Positions 5,733-5,873 of a DNA stretch of 5,873 nucleotides are shown here, piece by piece. Numbering within the stretch: position 1 is the stretch's first letter; the number at the start of each line of letters is the position of its first letter. The notes beneath the pieces were generated by a model, which saw only the letters and a list, made by a program, of their open reading frames with translations, searched no databases and was not told the DNA's origin. Location: contig JAVKEN010000006.1 in assembly GCA_040221415.1 (NCBI GenBank), forward strand, positions 1-5,873, written 5' to 3'. A program made the position numbers and the translations under genes. The stretch is from JAVKEN01 sp040221415 (GTDB lineage Bacteria; Pseudomonadota; Alphaproteobacteria; Rickettsiales; JABSSG01).

Positions 5733-5873
5733 ATAGTTTCCATAATGCTATAGATACTCAGATTTACAATCTGCTGTGGAAAATTATTTCAGAGTGTTAG
5801 TTTCCATAAGTATTATTATGCGTTTACAAATACTATGCATTTTGCTACCCTGAATCTGTAACATTTAGAGGTA
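5733..5873 (-). repeat. Right terminal inverted repeat, 141 bp
   Basis: This is the exact reverse complement of positions 1-141, without mismatch. It begins 23 bases after the stop codon of the ankyrin gene, so the gene ends almost at the repeat and has no clear terminator of its own. The palindrome at 5759-5773 is the only hairpin near that stop codon, and it lacks a T-run in the direction of the gene. Both arms being free of mutations implies recent duplication, gene conversion, ongoing recombination, or an assembly overlap. Confidence 0.95.

Noticed and set aside
5708..5800. Short reading frame running from the ankyrin stop into the right repeat, as a possible transposase C-terminus
   Set aside because: It has no start or ribosome site and ends after about 30 codons inside the repeat, and I recognise no transposase motif in it.
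1..5873. A complete small linear viral genome with inverted terminal repeats (parvovirus or densovirus size)
   Set aside because: Size and repeat length fit loosely, but there is no replication initiator, superfamily 3 helicase or capsid gene, and the overlapping starts and ribosome sites look bacterial.
1..5873. CRISPR arrays, tRNA or rRNA genes
   Set aside because: No regularly spaced repeats, cloverleaf-like segments or rRNA-like sequence were seen on either strand.

Overview
The window is A+T-rich (by eye about one third G+C), with bacterial-style packing: a 4-base ATGA overlap between two genes and plausible Shine-Dalgarno sequences. It also holds a large ankyrin-repeat protein of the kind found in intracellular bacteria. 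Together these suggest an obligate host-associated bacterium (Rickettsiales such as Wolbachia or Rickettsia relatives, or another ankyrin-rich endosymbiont) or one of its accessory elements. This placement is inference; no rRNA, tRNA or housekeeping gene is present to fix it.

Layout. The two ends are perfect inverted copies of one 141-base sequence (1-141 and 5733-5873). Each copy carries two copies of a 12-base motif and a small palindrome. Positions 142-340 are non-coding and hold a possible promoter and two terminator-like hairpins. Two overlapping plus-strand genes follow. The first (341-1045) has the paired H-x-S motifs of 2H phosphoesterases. The second (1042-2643) has a hydrophobic N-terminus and a long helical, TPR-like body of unknown function. 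A small minus-strand gene (2727-2999, possibly from 3056) encodes a charged helical protein. A divergent intergenic region with a 9-base inverted repeat separates it from an 850-residue plus-strand ankyrin protein (3157-5709). The C-terminal third of that protein is not ankyrin: it carries hydrophobic segments and a repeated cysteine module containing the decapeptide YLAQSPATCA.

No transposase, recombinase, replication protein or capsid gene is visible. The window is therefore cargo between inverted repeats: a non-autonomous or composite mobile unit, an invertible segment, or a unique segment between two inverted copies of a longer repeat that runs off both edges. The exact 141-base length matches a common assembler k-mer size, so the true repeat may be longer than what is seen.

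The likely theme is host interaction. A translationally coupled pair (possible RNA or cyclic-nucleotide phosphodiesterase plus membrane-associated partner) is carried with a membrane-anchored ankyrin effector candidate. A joint function for the genes is inferred only from shared location.
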